The notes under the pieces are model-generated. The model had not been told where the DNA came from. It searched no databases and was given only the letters and a program-made list of their open reading frames with translations. Below are positions 33,279 through 41,348 of a stretch of DNA of 64,000 nt, one piece after another. Position numbers and translations under genes: made by a program. How positions within the stretch are numbered: position 1 is the first letter of the stretch; every line of letters begins with the position of its first letter. The stretch is taken from assembly GCF_001677435.1 (NCBI RefSeq), contig NZ_CP016268.1, positions 3,337,001-3,401,000 on the forward strand, in the 5' to 3' direction. The DNA is from Woeseia oceani (GTDB taxonomy: Bacteria > Pseudomonadota > Gammaproteobacteria > Steroidobacterales > Woeseiaceae).

Positions 33279-34505
33279 ATGCCGCACTGGGACCTCCTGA
33301 TCACTGACGCGCGCATCGCCAGCATGCGTGCCGCTGCCGGCGCCTACGGCATCATTGAGGACGCGGCGCTGGCAGTCCGTGATGGCCGCATCGCCTGGCT
33401 CGGCGCCGCAGCGGAACGCCCGGCGGTGGCAGCGACACAGACGGTATCGGCCGCCGGCCAGTGGCTCACGCCGGCGCTGATCGACTGCCACACGCACCTG
33501 CTGTTCGGCGGCAATCGCGCCGCCGAATTCGAGCAGCGACTGCAAGGTGCCAGCTACGAAGCCATCGCGCGCGCCGGCGGCGGGATCATGTCCACGGTCA
33601 ATGCCACGCGCGCCGCCAGCGATGCCGAATTGCTGGCAGCAGGCTGTAAACGCATTGACGCCTTGCAGCGCGACGGCGTTGCCAGCGTGGAAATCAAGTC
33701 GGGCTACGGGCTCAATGCGGCAACCGAGTTGCGGCTGTTGCGCCTGGCAAAACAACTCGGTGAATTGCGCAACATCACTGTCAGTACAACGTTCCTTGGC
33801 GCGCACGCAGTACCGGCCGACTTCGCCGGTAACGCTGATGAGTACATCGACATGCTGTGTAGCGAGCTGCTGCCGCAAATTGCGAGCGATGGGCTCGCCG
33901 ACGCGGTCGATGCCTATTGTGAATCCATCGCCTTTTCCGCGGAACAGGTCAACCGCCTGTTTGCCAGGGCCGCCGCACTCGGATTACCGGTGAAACTGCA
34001 CGCCGATCAACTGAGTGACACGGGCGGCGCGGCCCTCGCTGCCCGCCACCACGCATTGTCGGCCGATCACCTTGAGTACAGTTCGACCGACGGCATTGCC
34101 GCCATGGCCGCCGCCGGTACCGTTGCCGTCCTGCTGCCGGGTGCGTTCCTGACTTTGCGTGAGACGCAACTGCCACCGGTCGAGGCGTTACGCGAGCACG
34201 GTGTACCCATCGCGCTGGCAACGGACTGCAACCCCGGCACCTCGCCTGTCGCCTCTCTTCGCGCCATCATGGCACTCGCTACCAGCCAGTTTCGTCTGAC
34301 ACCGGAGGAATGCCTCGCAGGGGTCACACGTGTTGCCGCGCAAGCACTGGGGCTGCATAACGACACGGGCACACTGGAAGTCGGCAAACGTGCGGACATT
34401 GCGCAGTGGGACCTGCAACACCCGCGCGAACTCAGTTACTGGCTGGGACTGAACGAACTGCGGCAACTCTACGTCGGCGGCAAAACCGTGCACCCGAACA
34501 ATTAG
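33279..34505 (+). CDS. hutI: Imidazolonepropionase
   Basis: A 408-residue amidohydrolase that opens imidazolonepropionate to N-formimidoylglutamate. LTPALIDCHTHLLFGG holds the first metal histidines; KLHADQLSDTGGAALAARH and the ATDCNPGTSPVASLRAIM block supply the remaining ligands. It is transcribed away from hutFCUHG and should be controlled by the same operator. The frame is open from 33036, but that region includes the operator and the hutF start. ATGs at 33267 and 33279 are possible; the latter gives MPHWDLLITDARIASM, the family-like N-terminus, with AGGG 12 nt upstream. Confidence 0.94.
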   Translation: MPHWDLLITDARIASMRAAAGAYGIIEDAALAVRDGRIAWLGAAAERPAVAATQTVSAAGQWLTPALIDCHTHLLFGGNRAAEFEQRLQGASYEAIARAGGGIMSTVNATRAASDAELLAAGCKRIDALQRDGVASVEIKSGYGLNAATELRLLRLAKQLGELRNITVSTTFLGAHAVPADFAGNADEYIDMLCSELLPQIASDGLADAVDAYCESIAFSAEQVNRLFARAAALGLPVKLHADQLSDTGGAALAARHHALSADHLEYSSTDGIAAMAAAGTVAVLLPGAFLTLRETQLPPVEALREHGVPIALATDCNPGTSPVASLRAIMALATSQFRLTPEECLAGVTRVAAQALGLHNDTGTLEVGKRADIAQWDLQHPRELSYWLGLNELRQLYVGGKTVHPNN

Positions 34506-34585
34506 GTTTCCCGGTCCGTGCCGGACGGCACCGCCCTGCTCTGGCATACTTCCGCCCCGACTTTGCGCCACCTTAAGAAACTGCA

Positions 34586-35806
34586 ATGAATTCCGGACTC
34601 GCCGGCAAGCGCCGCTTTGTTCTCATCCTCGGCTGTCTGACCGGCCTTGCCGCCATATCGATCGACATGAGCCTGCCCGCCATTCCGGAAATGGTGCGCG
34701 AACTTGCCACCAGCCTGTCGCTCGGCCAGCAGATCGTGACCTGGTTCATGGCTGGACTCGCGCTGGGACAACTGCCCGCCGGCCTGGTCTCGGACCGGAT
34801 CGGCCGCATGCCCGTGCTGTACGCCGGCGTGCTGACTTTTATCGCTGGTGGTGCCATCTGCGCTTTTACCGGCTCGATCGAACAAATGCTGGCAGGCCGC
34901 TTCTTGCAAGGCATTGGCGCGTCCGCCGGTGCGGTCATTGCCCGCGCAATCGTTCGCGATGTCGCCAGCGGCAAGGAAGCTGCCCGACTGCTGACCATCA
35001 TGGTGATGATATTCACGGCTGCGCCGATGCTGGCCCCCATGGCCGGCTCGCTGCTGGTGACCGTGTCCGGCTGGCGCGCACCGTTCATCGTGATAGCGGT
35101 GTGCGGCGGACTGATGCTGATTGGCGTCAATCGCGGCCTGCGCGAAACCCGCTTGCCAGTGCGCGACCACCACATACTGCGGCAACTGTGGATCAGCTTG
35201 CGCGAATTCTCCCGCCACCGTCAGTGCCTGTTCGGTGTGTTGCTTGTCCTGCTGACGGCTAGTGGTTTCTTGTCGCTGATCACCAGCTCATCGGCATTGA
35301 TCATCGAAATCTACGGCTACCCGGTATCCCAGTTCGGGTTCATCTTTGCACTCGCCGGGTTCGCGATACTGCTCGGCTCGACCATCAATCGCCGCTTGCT
35401 ACTGACCTACAGCTCAATGCACGTGATGGGGGTTGGCGCAGTACTGATCGGCGTCGCCGCGTTGCAGATGCTCTTGATCGTCTGGCTGGATGCCGCGCCC
35501 TTTTGGTGGCTATGGGGCAATGTGTGCCTGTACATGCTCGGTACCGGACTCTTGCTGCCGAATGCAACGGCCATGGCCCTGGACCCGGTACCCGCATTTG
35601 CCGGCGTAGCCGCGTCCATTATCGGCACTGTGCAAAACCTCGCCGCCGCGCTCAGCTCGTTGGTCAGCAGTCTGCTCTACGATGGCAGCATCCGAAATGT
35701 GGTTATCAACATGGGTATTTGCGGCACTGCCGTATTCGTCAGTTTTCTGCTCCGCGCACAGATACTTGGCAGCAAACCCTTATTCGCGGAGGAAGGTGCG
35801 GACTGA
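34586..35806 (+). CDS. Bcr/CflA-family multidrug efflux MFS transporter
   Basis: A 406-residue major-facilitator protein with about 12 membrane helices. The start (VLILGCLTGLAAISIDMSLPAIPEM) and the loop 2-3 motif (AGLVSDRIGRMPVLYAGV) are those of the Bcr/CflA drug-proton antiporters, and FLQGIGASAGAVIARAIVRD is the helix-4 region. Substrate unknown. It follows hutI on the same strand after 80 nt but has no obvious link to histidine use. It is convergent with the S9 peptidase gene, with only one base between the stops. Confidence 0.9.
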   Translation: MNSGLAGKRRFVLILGCLTGLAAISIDMSLPAIPEMVRELATSLSLGQQIVTWFMAGLALGQLPAGLVSDRIGRMPVLYAGVLTFIAGGAICAFTGSIEQMLAGRFLQGIGASAGAVIARAIVRDVASGKEAARLLTIMVMIFTAAPMLAPMAGSLLVTVSGWRAPFIVIAVCGGLMLIGVNRGLRETRLPVRDHHILRQLWISLREFSRHRQCLFGVLLVLLTASGFLSLITSSSALIIEIYGYPVSQFGFIFALAGFAILLGSTINRRLLLTYSSMHVMGVGAVLIGVAALQMLLIVWLDAAPFWWLWGNVCLYMLGTGLLLPNATAMALDPVPAFAGVAASIIGTVQNLAAALSSLVSSLLYDGSIRNVVINMGICGTAVFVSFLLRAQILGSKPLFAEEGAD

Positions 35807-35807
35807 A

Positions 35808-37733
35808 TCACCTTCCGGCCTGCAGCCGCTCGGCCAGAAACTCATCGAGCGCCTCGAAGACGGCGAGCCGGTTGTTGTACTCGTCGAGAAAATGCGTGCC
35901 ATCTTTGAGTTCCAGGTAGCGTATATCCAGATCCGCCTTACTGGCGCGGGAATAAAATGCCCGCGATTGCGCCACGTCGACGCGCGTATCTACCGTGCCA
36001 TGGACCAGCAGGATGGGCGCACGGATTTTTATGACGTGCCTGATCACCGAGTGCTCACGCAACATCTCCACATCCTCCCGTGAACCAACGTCGCCAATCG
36101 ATTTGGCAACGATGGGCTTCCGACCCGGATTCAACGACTCGAGATTAACCATGTCATACAGGTCGGCAATGCCTGCAATACTGGCAATACAACGATAGTC
36201 ATGCGGTCTTTGATACGCGGCGACTAACGCAACATAACCGCCGTAACTCGCACCAACCATGCACTTGCGATCGGCATCGACGATGTCCTGCGCCGTCAGC
36301 CAGTCAACCGCTTCATACACGTCTTGTTGCATAGCCTGCCCCCATTGCCGGTATCCGGCGGCCTCAAATGCGGAACCGAATCCTTCCGAGCCGCGAAAAT
36401 TGACCTGCAGCACTGCAAAGCCGCGGTTGGCGAAGAACTGCACGTAGGGGCTGAAATACTGGTAGTCGCGGCTGTGTGGACCGCCGTGCGGGAATACGAT
36501 CAATGGCGGCTTCTCGGCGGCAGGCGCCAGCGGCATCGTCAGGTAACCCTGCAACGTTGTGCCATCCGAGGCGGTGAATTCATAAGGCTGCACGGTCGGC
36601 AGCGTCTTGCCCTCGAGGTTCGGGTATTGACTGAACCACGCGCCGCCCGTTTTCTTGTCCAGGTCCAGCCAGATGTATTTCGGCGGTGAATTGTCGCGTT
36701 GCGCCGCTATCATCAGGCGCTTGCCATCCAGGCTGCGACTGACGACGTTGGTTTCGAGGCCGGGAAAACTGTTGTCGATCAACTGGTCAGTGGCTTCCGC
36801 CTGCTGATCAAAATAATGATCCTTTTGAAAGTGTTCGTAGTAACTGACGCCGATTACCCGGGACCGATCAGTCGACAGGAGCGCGTCACTGACGTCGTAA
36901 CCATCAGCAGAGAACAACAGATCTTCGAAACTGCCGCTGGGTATGTCGTAGCGCCAGACGGCCTCGCGGCCAAGCTCATGATCGCTAATGACCATGGCCT
37001 TGTCGCCGGCTATTTCGATCGGGACAAAGGTCTCGTCGACGAAACTCCGGCGTGAATGCAACTCCTGGAATTTGCCCTCGCCTTCCGGCCGGCACCAGAA
37101 CGTCGTAATGTCCTTGTCAAACTCCAGACCCAGAACAACATTGCCTTTGCTGTCGGCAAACCATCGGTCAACATCGTAATCATTAATAAATTGCTTATCG
37201 AAATCGTTCTTCTCCAGGTGCACCTTGAAGACGGTGTAGCCCTTATCCCGCTCATCGTAAAGCTGCATCAAAATGCGCTCGGGATCATCCGGCAGCAAGG
37301 ACAGCACGTGGTCTGTTGAACGATAAGCATCCCACTCGGAGGGCCGGCCCACACTCTTGCGCCTGACCTGCCGCATCCCCTTGCCATGCCGGTCAACCTG
37401 ATACAGGCGGCGAACGCGAAACTTGCTGCCGCCCAGTGACTCAGCTTCGCTGACCGAGATTAACAGTCGCTCGTTATTGGCCCACCGCACCCACTCGATG
37501 CGGTCTTCGCCATACTTGAGCTTGACGATCGCGTTGAGCTCCTGGCTGCCGAAATCGCTGATGACGATGGTTGGTCCATCTTCGCTGTTCAGTACGGAAG
37601 CGACGTAACTGCCGTCCGGCGAAACGTGCGGGTCGGCAATAACCGGCAACTGGCCGAAGTACTGGTAGGGCAATTGCTCGGCGAGGACGTTGCCTGACAG
37701 CAAGGCAAGAAAAGCACAGAGTAGTCGAGACAC
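35808..37733 (-). CDS. Secreted S9-family prolyl oligopeptidase-like peptidase (copy 1)
   Basis: A 641-residue exported peptidase: signal peptide (SRLLCAFLALLSGNVLA), a WD40-like beta-propeller over roughly the first 370 residues, and a C-terminal alpha/beta hydrolase domain (LIVFPHGGPHSRD). The nucleophile is S496 in VGASYGGYVALVAA; the acid is in HGTVDTRVD and the histidine in KDGTHFLDE. It would cleave short peptides in the periplasm. The frame extends to a GTG at 37760, but the GTG at 37733 has AGGG 8 nt upstream and places the signal peptide at the N-terminus, so it is preferred. Confidence 0.88.
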   Translation of the reverse strand: MSRLLCAFLALLSGNVLAEQLPYQYFGQLPVIADPHVSPDGSYVASVLNSEDGPTIVISDFGSQELNAIVKLKYGEDRIEWVRWANNERLLISVSEAESLGGSKFRVRRLYQVDRHGKGMRQVRRKSVGRPSEWDAYRSTDHVLSLLPDDPERILMQLYDERDKGYTVFKVHLEKNDFDKQFINDYDVDRWFADSKGNVVLGLEFDKDITTFWCRPEGEGKFQELHSRRSFVDETFVPIEIAGDKAMVISDHELGREAVWRYDIPSGSFEDLLFSADGYDVSDALLSTDRSRVIGVSYYEHFQKDHYFDQQAEATDQLIDNSFPGLETNVVSRSLDGKRLMIAAQRDNSPPKYIWLDLDKKTGGAWFSQYPNLEGKTLPTVQPYEFTASDGTTLQGYLTMPLAPAAEKPPLIVFPHGGPHSRDYQYFSPYVQFFANRGFAVLQVNFRGSEGFGSAFEAAGYRQWGQAMQQDVYEAVDWLTAQDIVDADRKCMVGASYGGYVALVAAYQRPHDYRCIASIAGIADLYDMVNLESLNPGRKPIVAKSIGDVGSREDVEMLREHSVIRHVIKIRAPILLVHGTVDTRVDVAQSRAFYSRASKADLDIRYLELKDGTHFLDEYNNRLAVFEALDEFLAERLQAGR

Positions 37734-37897
37734 GGCATTGACCCTTGTTGGCGGGTCCACCGAAACTGCGCGACCCGGTAGTAAAACGGCCTTGCAGAAC
37801 TCAGGCCAGGAGTCAGAGCGCTGATAACTCTAGCGAATAAGCCGGGACTTTTCACCTGCGGTGCCATCCGCACGGGTTGCACCTGCTTGCCCACCCG

Positions 37898-38482
37898 TCA
37901 GGGCAGCTCGGTCGAAATCTCGGAGACCGGGCGTCTTTTTTGTTGCGGTGTGATCTTGGGGTAGCCGTAAAAGATCAGACCCACGACAAACTCCTTGTCG
38001 GGATCTATACCAAGTGCGGCAAAGAAGCGCAGATCGCGATTGATGGCACCGGTGGCCCATTTTGACGCGAGGCCGGCTTCGGACAGGTAAAGCATCAGGT
38101 TCTGAATCGCGCAGCAACAGCTCGCGTAGTCCTCTTGCTGCGTCAGCTCATCGGCAGAATAGCGGCAGGTTACGACCAGCCAGCCGGGGCGGGCGGCCGC
38201 CGCTTCGGCTTTGAAATTGCCTTTGTCGGCACCTTTTTTCTCGGTCACGATCGTGCGCGTCAACTCCACGCATTTTTGAATGGCATCAGGTCCCAGGAGG
38301 TAAAAATGCCACGGCTCGGTCACGTGGTGATTCGGTGCCCAGCGGGCTACCTCGATAGCATCCCGTATCAACTTGCGACTGACAGGCTGCTTGAGAAACA
38401 GGTTGATCGTGCGGCGCGCCCGAATGCGTTCCGCCAGCAGGCGCAGTGATTTCTGCGTCCCGTCAGGATAGTTGTCTTTCAT
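37898..38482 (-). CDS. Nitroreductase-family flavoprotein (YdjA/TdsD-like)
   Basis: A 194-residue FMN-dependent oxidoreductase. RRTINLFLKQPVSRKLIRDAIEVARWAPNHHVTEPW contains the FMN phosphate-binding arginines and the small-nitroreductase APNH motif. YASCCCAIQNLMLYLSEAGLASKWAT and VGLIFYGYP complete the fold. Members reduce quinones, nitro compounds or use NAD(P)H for unknown acceptors. It lies between the S9 peptidase and peroxiredoxin genes, all leftward. Confidence 0.88.
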   Translation of the reverse strand: MKDNYPDGTQKSLRLLAERIRARRTINLFLKQPVSRKLIRDAIEVARWAPNHHVTEPWHFYLLGPDAIQKCVELTRTIVTEKKGADKGNFKAEAAAARPGWLVVTCRYSADELTQQEDYASCCCAIQNLMLYLSEAGLASKWATGAINRDLRFFAALGIDPDKEFVVGLIFYGYPKITPQQKRRPVSEISTELP

Positions 38483-38608
38483 GCACAGTCGCCTGGGTAT
38501 CGGGCGAACTTATGTTCGCCGTCGGTCACTAATGCCTGCGGGAGCAGGCTCGAGGGCGCGATTATAACAACCGCGACGGCAGGAACTCGCGCCGAATCGC
38601 AAGTACAA

Positions 38609-38634
38609 CGAAAACGGGCCCCGCAGGGCCCGTT
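38609..38634 (-). terminator. Hairpin terminator of the peroxiredoxin-like gene
   Basis: A 9-bp perfect stem, AACGGGCCC / GGGCCCGTT (38613-38621 and 38626-38634, 4-nt loop), lies 24 nt after the peroxiredoxin stop and is followed on the minus strand by TTTTCGTT. The T tract is short, so efficiency is uncertain. Confidence 0.7.
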
Positions 38635-38657
38635 CGAACTGACAATCATGTCAGGCG

Positions 38658-39329
38658 TCAGTCAACCGCATTCTGCGCGGCCGCCAGCAAGTCGTCGGCG
38701 GGCAATCGAACTTTGTAATCGGCATTGACGAAGTCAAACACGATCTTGCCGTCCTTGTTGATGACGTAGACCGCTGGCACAGCCAGGGCGTTGTGCTGAC
38801 CAATCGATGAGCCACGGTAGTCACGGCCTTTCTTGTCGAGGTAATTGGTCAGTCCGCTGTCTACCTGGAATGCCGTACCCAAAGCGCGGGCGGCATTGAC
38901 CTCGGCGTCCGACAGAATCACGTAGTCGCGCCCATCGATGTCTTGCTGGGTGTCCTGCTGCAGGCTGCTGTACAGCTGGTCCGGCCGGTCACCGCTGAGA
39001 AACAGTACATCGACGCCCAGGGCATTGATCTGGGGAATAACGGTGCGCAATTCGGACAGGTGCAGATTGCAGTACGGACACCAGCCGCCGCGAAACGAGA
39101 TGAGTATCGTCGGCCTGGTCAGGTTGTTCGGGTCGAACTCGTAGACTTCGTTGTCCACGGTACGCACTGTGAATGCGGGTGCCTGATCGCCACTGGCGAG
39201 AGGCTTAACATCCGCGGCACTGGCAGGCAACGCTTCGGCGGCAAGCGCGGGCGCGGCAATGGCAAGAGCAAGACTTGCCATGAACATGGCGAGGTTAGTC
39301 GAACGAGTGAGTACGTGCCGTAAAATCAT
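38658..39329 (-). CDS. Exported peroxiredoxin-like (AhpC/TSA) thiol protein
   Basis: A 223-residue protein with a signal peptide (LAMFMASLALAIAAPALA) and a thioredoxin-fold AhpC/TSA domain. The active site is FRGGWCPYCNLHLSEL with a CPYC pair (C84, C87), followed by VDVLFLSGDRPDQL and QHNALAVPAVYVINKDG with the conserved cis-proline. It could reduce peroxides or act as a periplasmic thiol reductant; the CxxC instead of a single peroxidatic cysteine is like the AhpC/TSA-like thioredoxin group. GGAG seven bases upstream supports the ATG at 39329 over one at 39356. A terminator hairpin follows. Confidence 0.85.
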   Translation of the reverse strand: MILRHVLTRSTNLAMFMASLALAIAAPALAAEALPASAADVKPLASGDQAPAFTVRTVDNEVYEFDPNNLTRPTILISFRGGWCPYCNLHLSELRTVIPQINALGVDVLFLSGDRPDQLYSSLQQDTQQDIDGRDYVILSDAEVNAARALGTAFQVDSGLTNYLDKKGRDYRGSSIGQHNALAVPAVYVINKDGKIVFDFVNADYKVRLPADDLLAAAQNAVD

Positions 39330-39413
39330 TCCAAATCTCCAGGGGGACCGATGCAACTGACCGGCCTTGTCGAATGAATATTACAGCAATGGACGGCGCA
39401 AGCTGTCCGGCAG

Positions 39414-40187
39414 TCAAAGCCCGCCACTGACCTCCAGAATACTGCCGGTCACAAAGCTGGCGCGGTCGGAGGCCAGCCACAGTATCGCTTCGGCAATTTC
39501 GTCCGGCTGACCACCGCGGCCCAGCGGAATATTCTTGGCAACGCGTGCCACACGATCCGGCTCCCCGCCCGCAGCGTGAATTTCCGTGTGTACTGTCCCT
39601 GCCCTGACGGCGGTGACCCGCACGCCCACGTTCGCGACCTCTTTCGCCAGGCCGATGGTCAGCGCTTCGACAGCGGCTTTGGATGCGGCGTAATCGATGT
39701 ACTCGCGAGGCGCACCGAGCCTTGCCGCAACGGACGACACATTGACGATCACCCCGCCGCAGCCGCCGCGGGCGGTGGACATGTGGCGAACCGCTTCGCG
39801 GGCGCACAACATCGTGCCTATCGAATTGATGGCAAAGACCCGGTGCATGCGTGCCGCATCCATTTCTTCCAGCGGCATTTGCTGTTCCAGCGTACCGGCG
39901 TTGTTGACCAGCACTGAGACCCTGGGAAAAACGCTCAGCACCGCAGTCCAGGCACGGACTATGGATGCTTCATCGGCAAGATCGGCCGGCACCGCCAGCG
40001 CCCGACGGCCGCCGGCTTCTATCGCCGCACAGACGTTACGGGCTTCGTCATCGCGTTGCCGGTAGGTCAATGCCACATCGTAGCCTGCGACGGCGGCCAG
40101 CAGCGCGGTGGCGGCACCGATACCCCGGCTGCCGCCGGTGATGAACATTACGGGGGTGTGATCAGTACTCGGTTGATTGTTGCTCAT
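39414..40187 (-). CDS. Short-chain dehydrogenase/reductase
   Basis: A 257-residue classical SDR. The cofactor motif is TGGSRGIG (17-24); NNAG is present (VLVNNAGTLEQ), and the catalytic residues are S in NVSSVAARLG and Y-x3-K in YIDYAASKAA. The arginine-rich turn after strand 2 (TYRQRDDEARN) suggests NADP(H) preference. The C-terminus (SFVTGSILEVSGGL) is standard. Substrate unknown; a FabG-like or sugar dehydrogenase role is possible. It is separated by 25 nt from the DUF6868 gene upstream. Confidence 0.9.
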   Translation of the reverse strand: MSNNQPSTDHTPVMFITGGSRGIGAATALLAAVAGYDVALTYRQRDDEARNVCAAIEAGGRRALAVPADLADEASIVRAWTAVLSVFPRVSVLVNNAGTLEQQMPLEEMDAARMHRVFAINSIGTMLCAREAVRHMSTARGGCGGVIVNVSSVAARLGAPREYIDYAASKAAVEALTIGLAKEVANVGVRVTAVRAGTVHTEIHAAGGEPDRVARVAKNIPLGRGGQPDEIAEAILWLASDRASFVTGSILEVSGGL

Positions 40188-40212
40188 GTCGTTGCTGTCG
40201 TGATGCGCTTAC

Positions 40213-40455
40213 TCAGGCAATGATGCGCAATGCCAGATAGGGCGCAATAAAAAACAGGACGTTGCCAAGTTTGAACATGGCCATACCGGCGTAGTGAATC
40301 CTGTCGAACTGCGGCCGGGTAAGCTCGAACCAGCGGCCATGCAAGCGCAGCACAAAATCATGTGCGAACACAAAAACCAGGAACCAGAACATCAGTACCG
40401 CTATGTTAAGCAGTGCGGTCCAACCCAGTACAGCACGCAGGATTTCATTGGTCAT
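40213..40455 (-). CDS. Small membrane protein, DUF6868-like
   Basis: An 80-residue protein with two hydrophobic segments (about residues 9-34, LGWTALLNIAVLMFWFLVFVF, and 57-77, GMAMFKLGNVLFFIAPYLAL). The pattern LHGRWFELTRPQFDRIHYAGMAMFK, between the two helices, is that of small proteobacterial DUF6868 proteins. No function known. Probably co-transcribed with the SDR gene. Confidence 0.8.
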   Translation of the reverse strand: MTNEILRAVLGWTALLNIAVLMFWFLVFVFAHDFVLRLHGRWFELTRPQFDRIHYAGMAMFKLGNVLFFIAPYLALRIIA

Positions 40456-40486
40456 GATTATTCCTCATTTGCGTAGTCGGCTCGGT

Positions 40487-41098
40487 TCAGAATATCCACC
40501 AACCGTTATCGAGATCATTCTCGCAGCGCTTTAATTGAGCGCCCCATTCTTTGGCACGGTACTCGACCTTGCCAGCGACATCGCGCAACCAGCGTTTTTT
40601 GTTGTAGCTTTTGCGCTTCCAGCCGTTGTGACCCTCATGATACGCAAGATACTGGTTGTAAGGGTCCCACTTCGATATACCCAGTGTGCGTTGGGAAACG
40701 CTCGTATACCAGCCGACAAAGTCGATGGCATCGCCAAAGTCATCGCGATCCGCGAACATCCCGCCCGCTTCGTCCTGGTACCACTTCCAGGTGCTGTCGA
40801 GAACCTGCGCATAGCCGTAAGCATTGGAAGGCCGGGTCCAGGGTATGAAGCCAAGCAGCTTGCGTCGCGGTGGCCGCGCATCAAACCTGAATGACGACTC
40901 CTGGCGAATGATCGCCATTTGCACGTGCACAGGCGTGCCCCACTTCTTCTCTGATTTTTTAGCGTCCTTGTACCAGGCGCTTTTCTCTTTGAAGATCGCA
41001 CAGATGTTTTCGACGTTCTGCGGCGGCGTGCTTGCACAAGCCGCGGCCAGTGCGAGCCACAAAAGGCCGAGGCCGATTGCCAGCAGCCGCATCTTCAA
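40487..41098 (-). CDS. Lytic transglycosylase-like lipoprotein
   Basis: A 203-residue lipoprotein with a signal ending near C21 (WLALAAACAST). A lysozyme-like SLT domain is inferred from VHVQMAIIRQESSF, in which E67 is the catalytic glutamate, followed by AYGYAQVLDSTWKWY, the ExxS...GxxQ-type block, and WYTSVSQRTLGISKWDPYNQYLAYHEGH. It would cut peptidoglycan glycan strands. The frame starts with TTG, preceded by a GGGGGGA ribosome binding site; an ATG two codons later (41092) is possible. Confidence 0.85.
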   Translation of the reverse strand: MKMRLLAIGLGLLWLALAAACASTPPQNVENICAIFKEKSAWYKDAKKSEKKWGTPVHVQMAIIRQESSFRFDARPPRRKLLGFIPWTRPSNAYGYAQVLDSTWKWYQDEAGGMFADRDDFGDAIDFVGWYTSVSQRTLGISKWDPYNQYLAYHEGHNGWKRKSYNKKRWLRDVAGKVEYRAKEWGAQLKRCENDLDNGWWIF

Positions 41099-41348
41099 GG
41101 GTGTCCCCCCAAAGCCAGCATACGAAAGTACTTCGATTCATTCGATTGCATAGGCCCGCAGTATACCGACCTTGCAACGACGGGCGGCAAGTATGCACGC
41201 CGTACCGTCATGGCCCGGCGAGCACAAGATTCACGACCTGAAAATGCACTACGCTAATGCGCCATCTGGCCGTAAGATGTGTCCGTTGCGCACCGGGTAA
41301 CGCAGCCAGCGGGCCATGCTGGCGCACCCCCCTAACAAGAGGAAACAG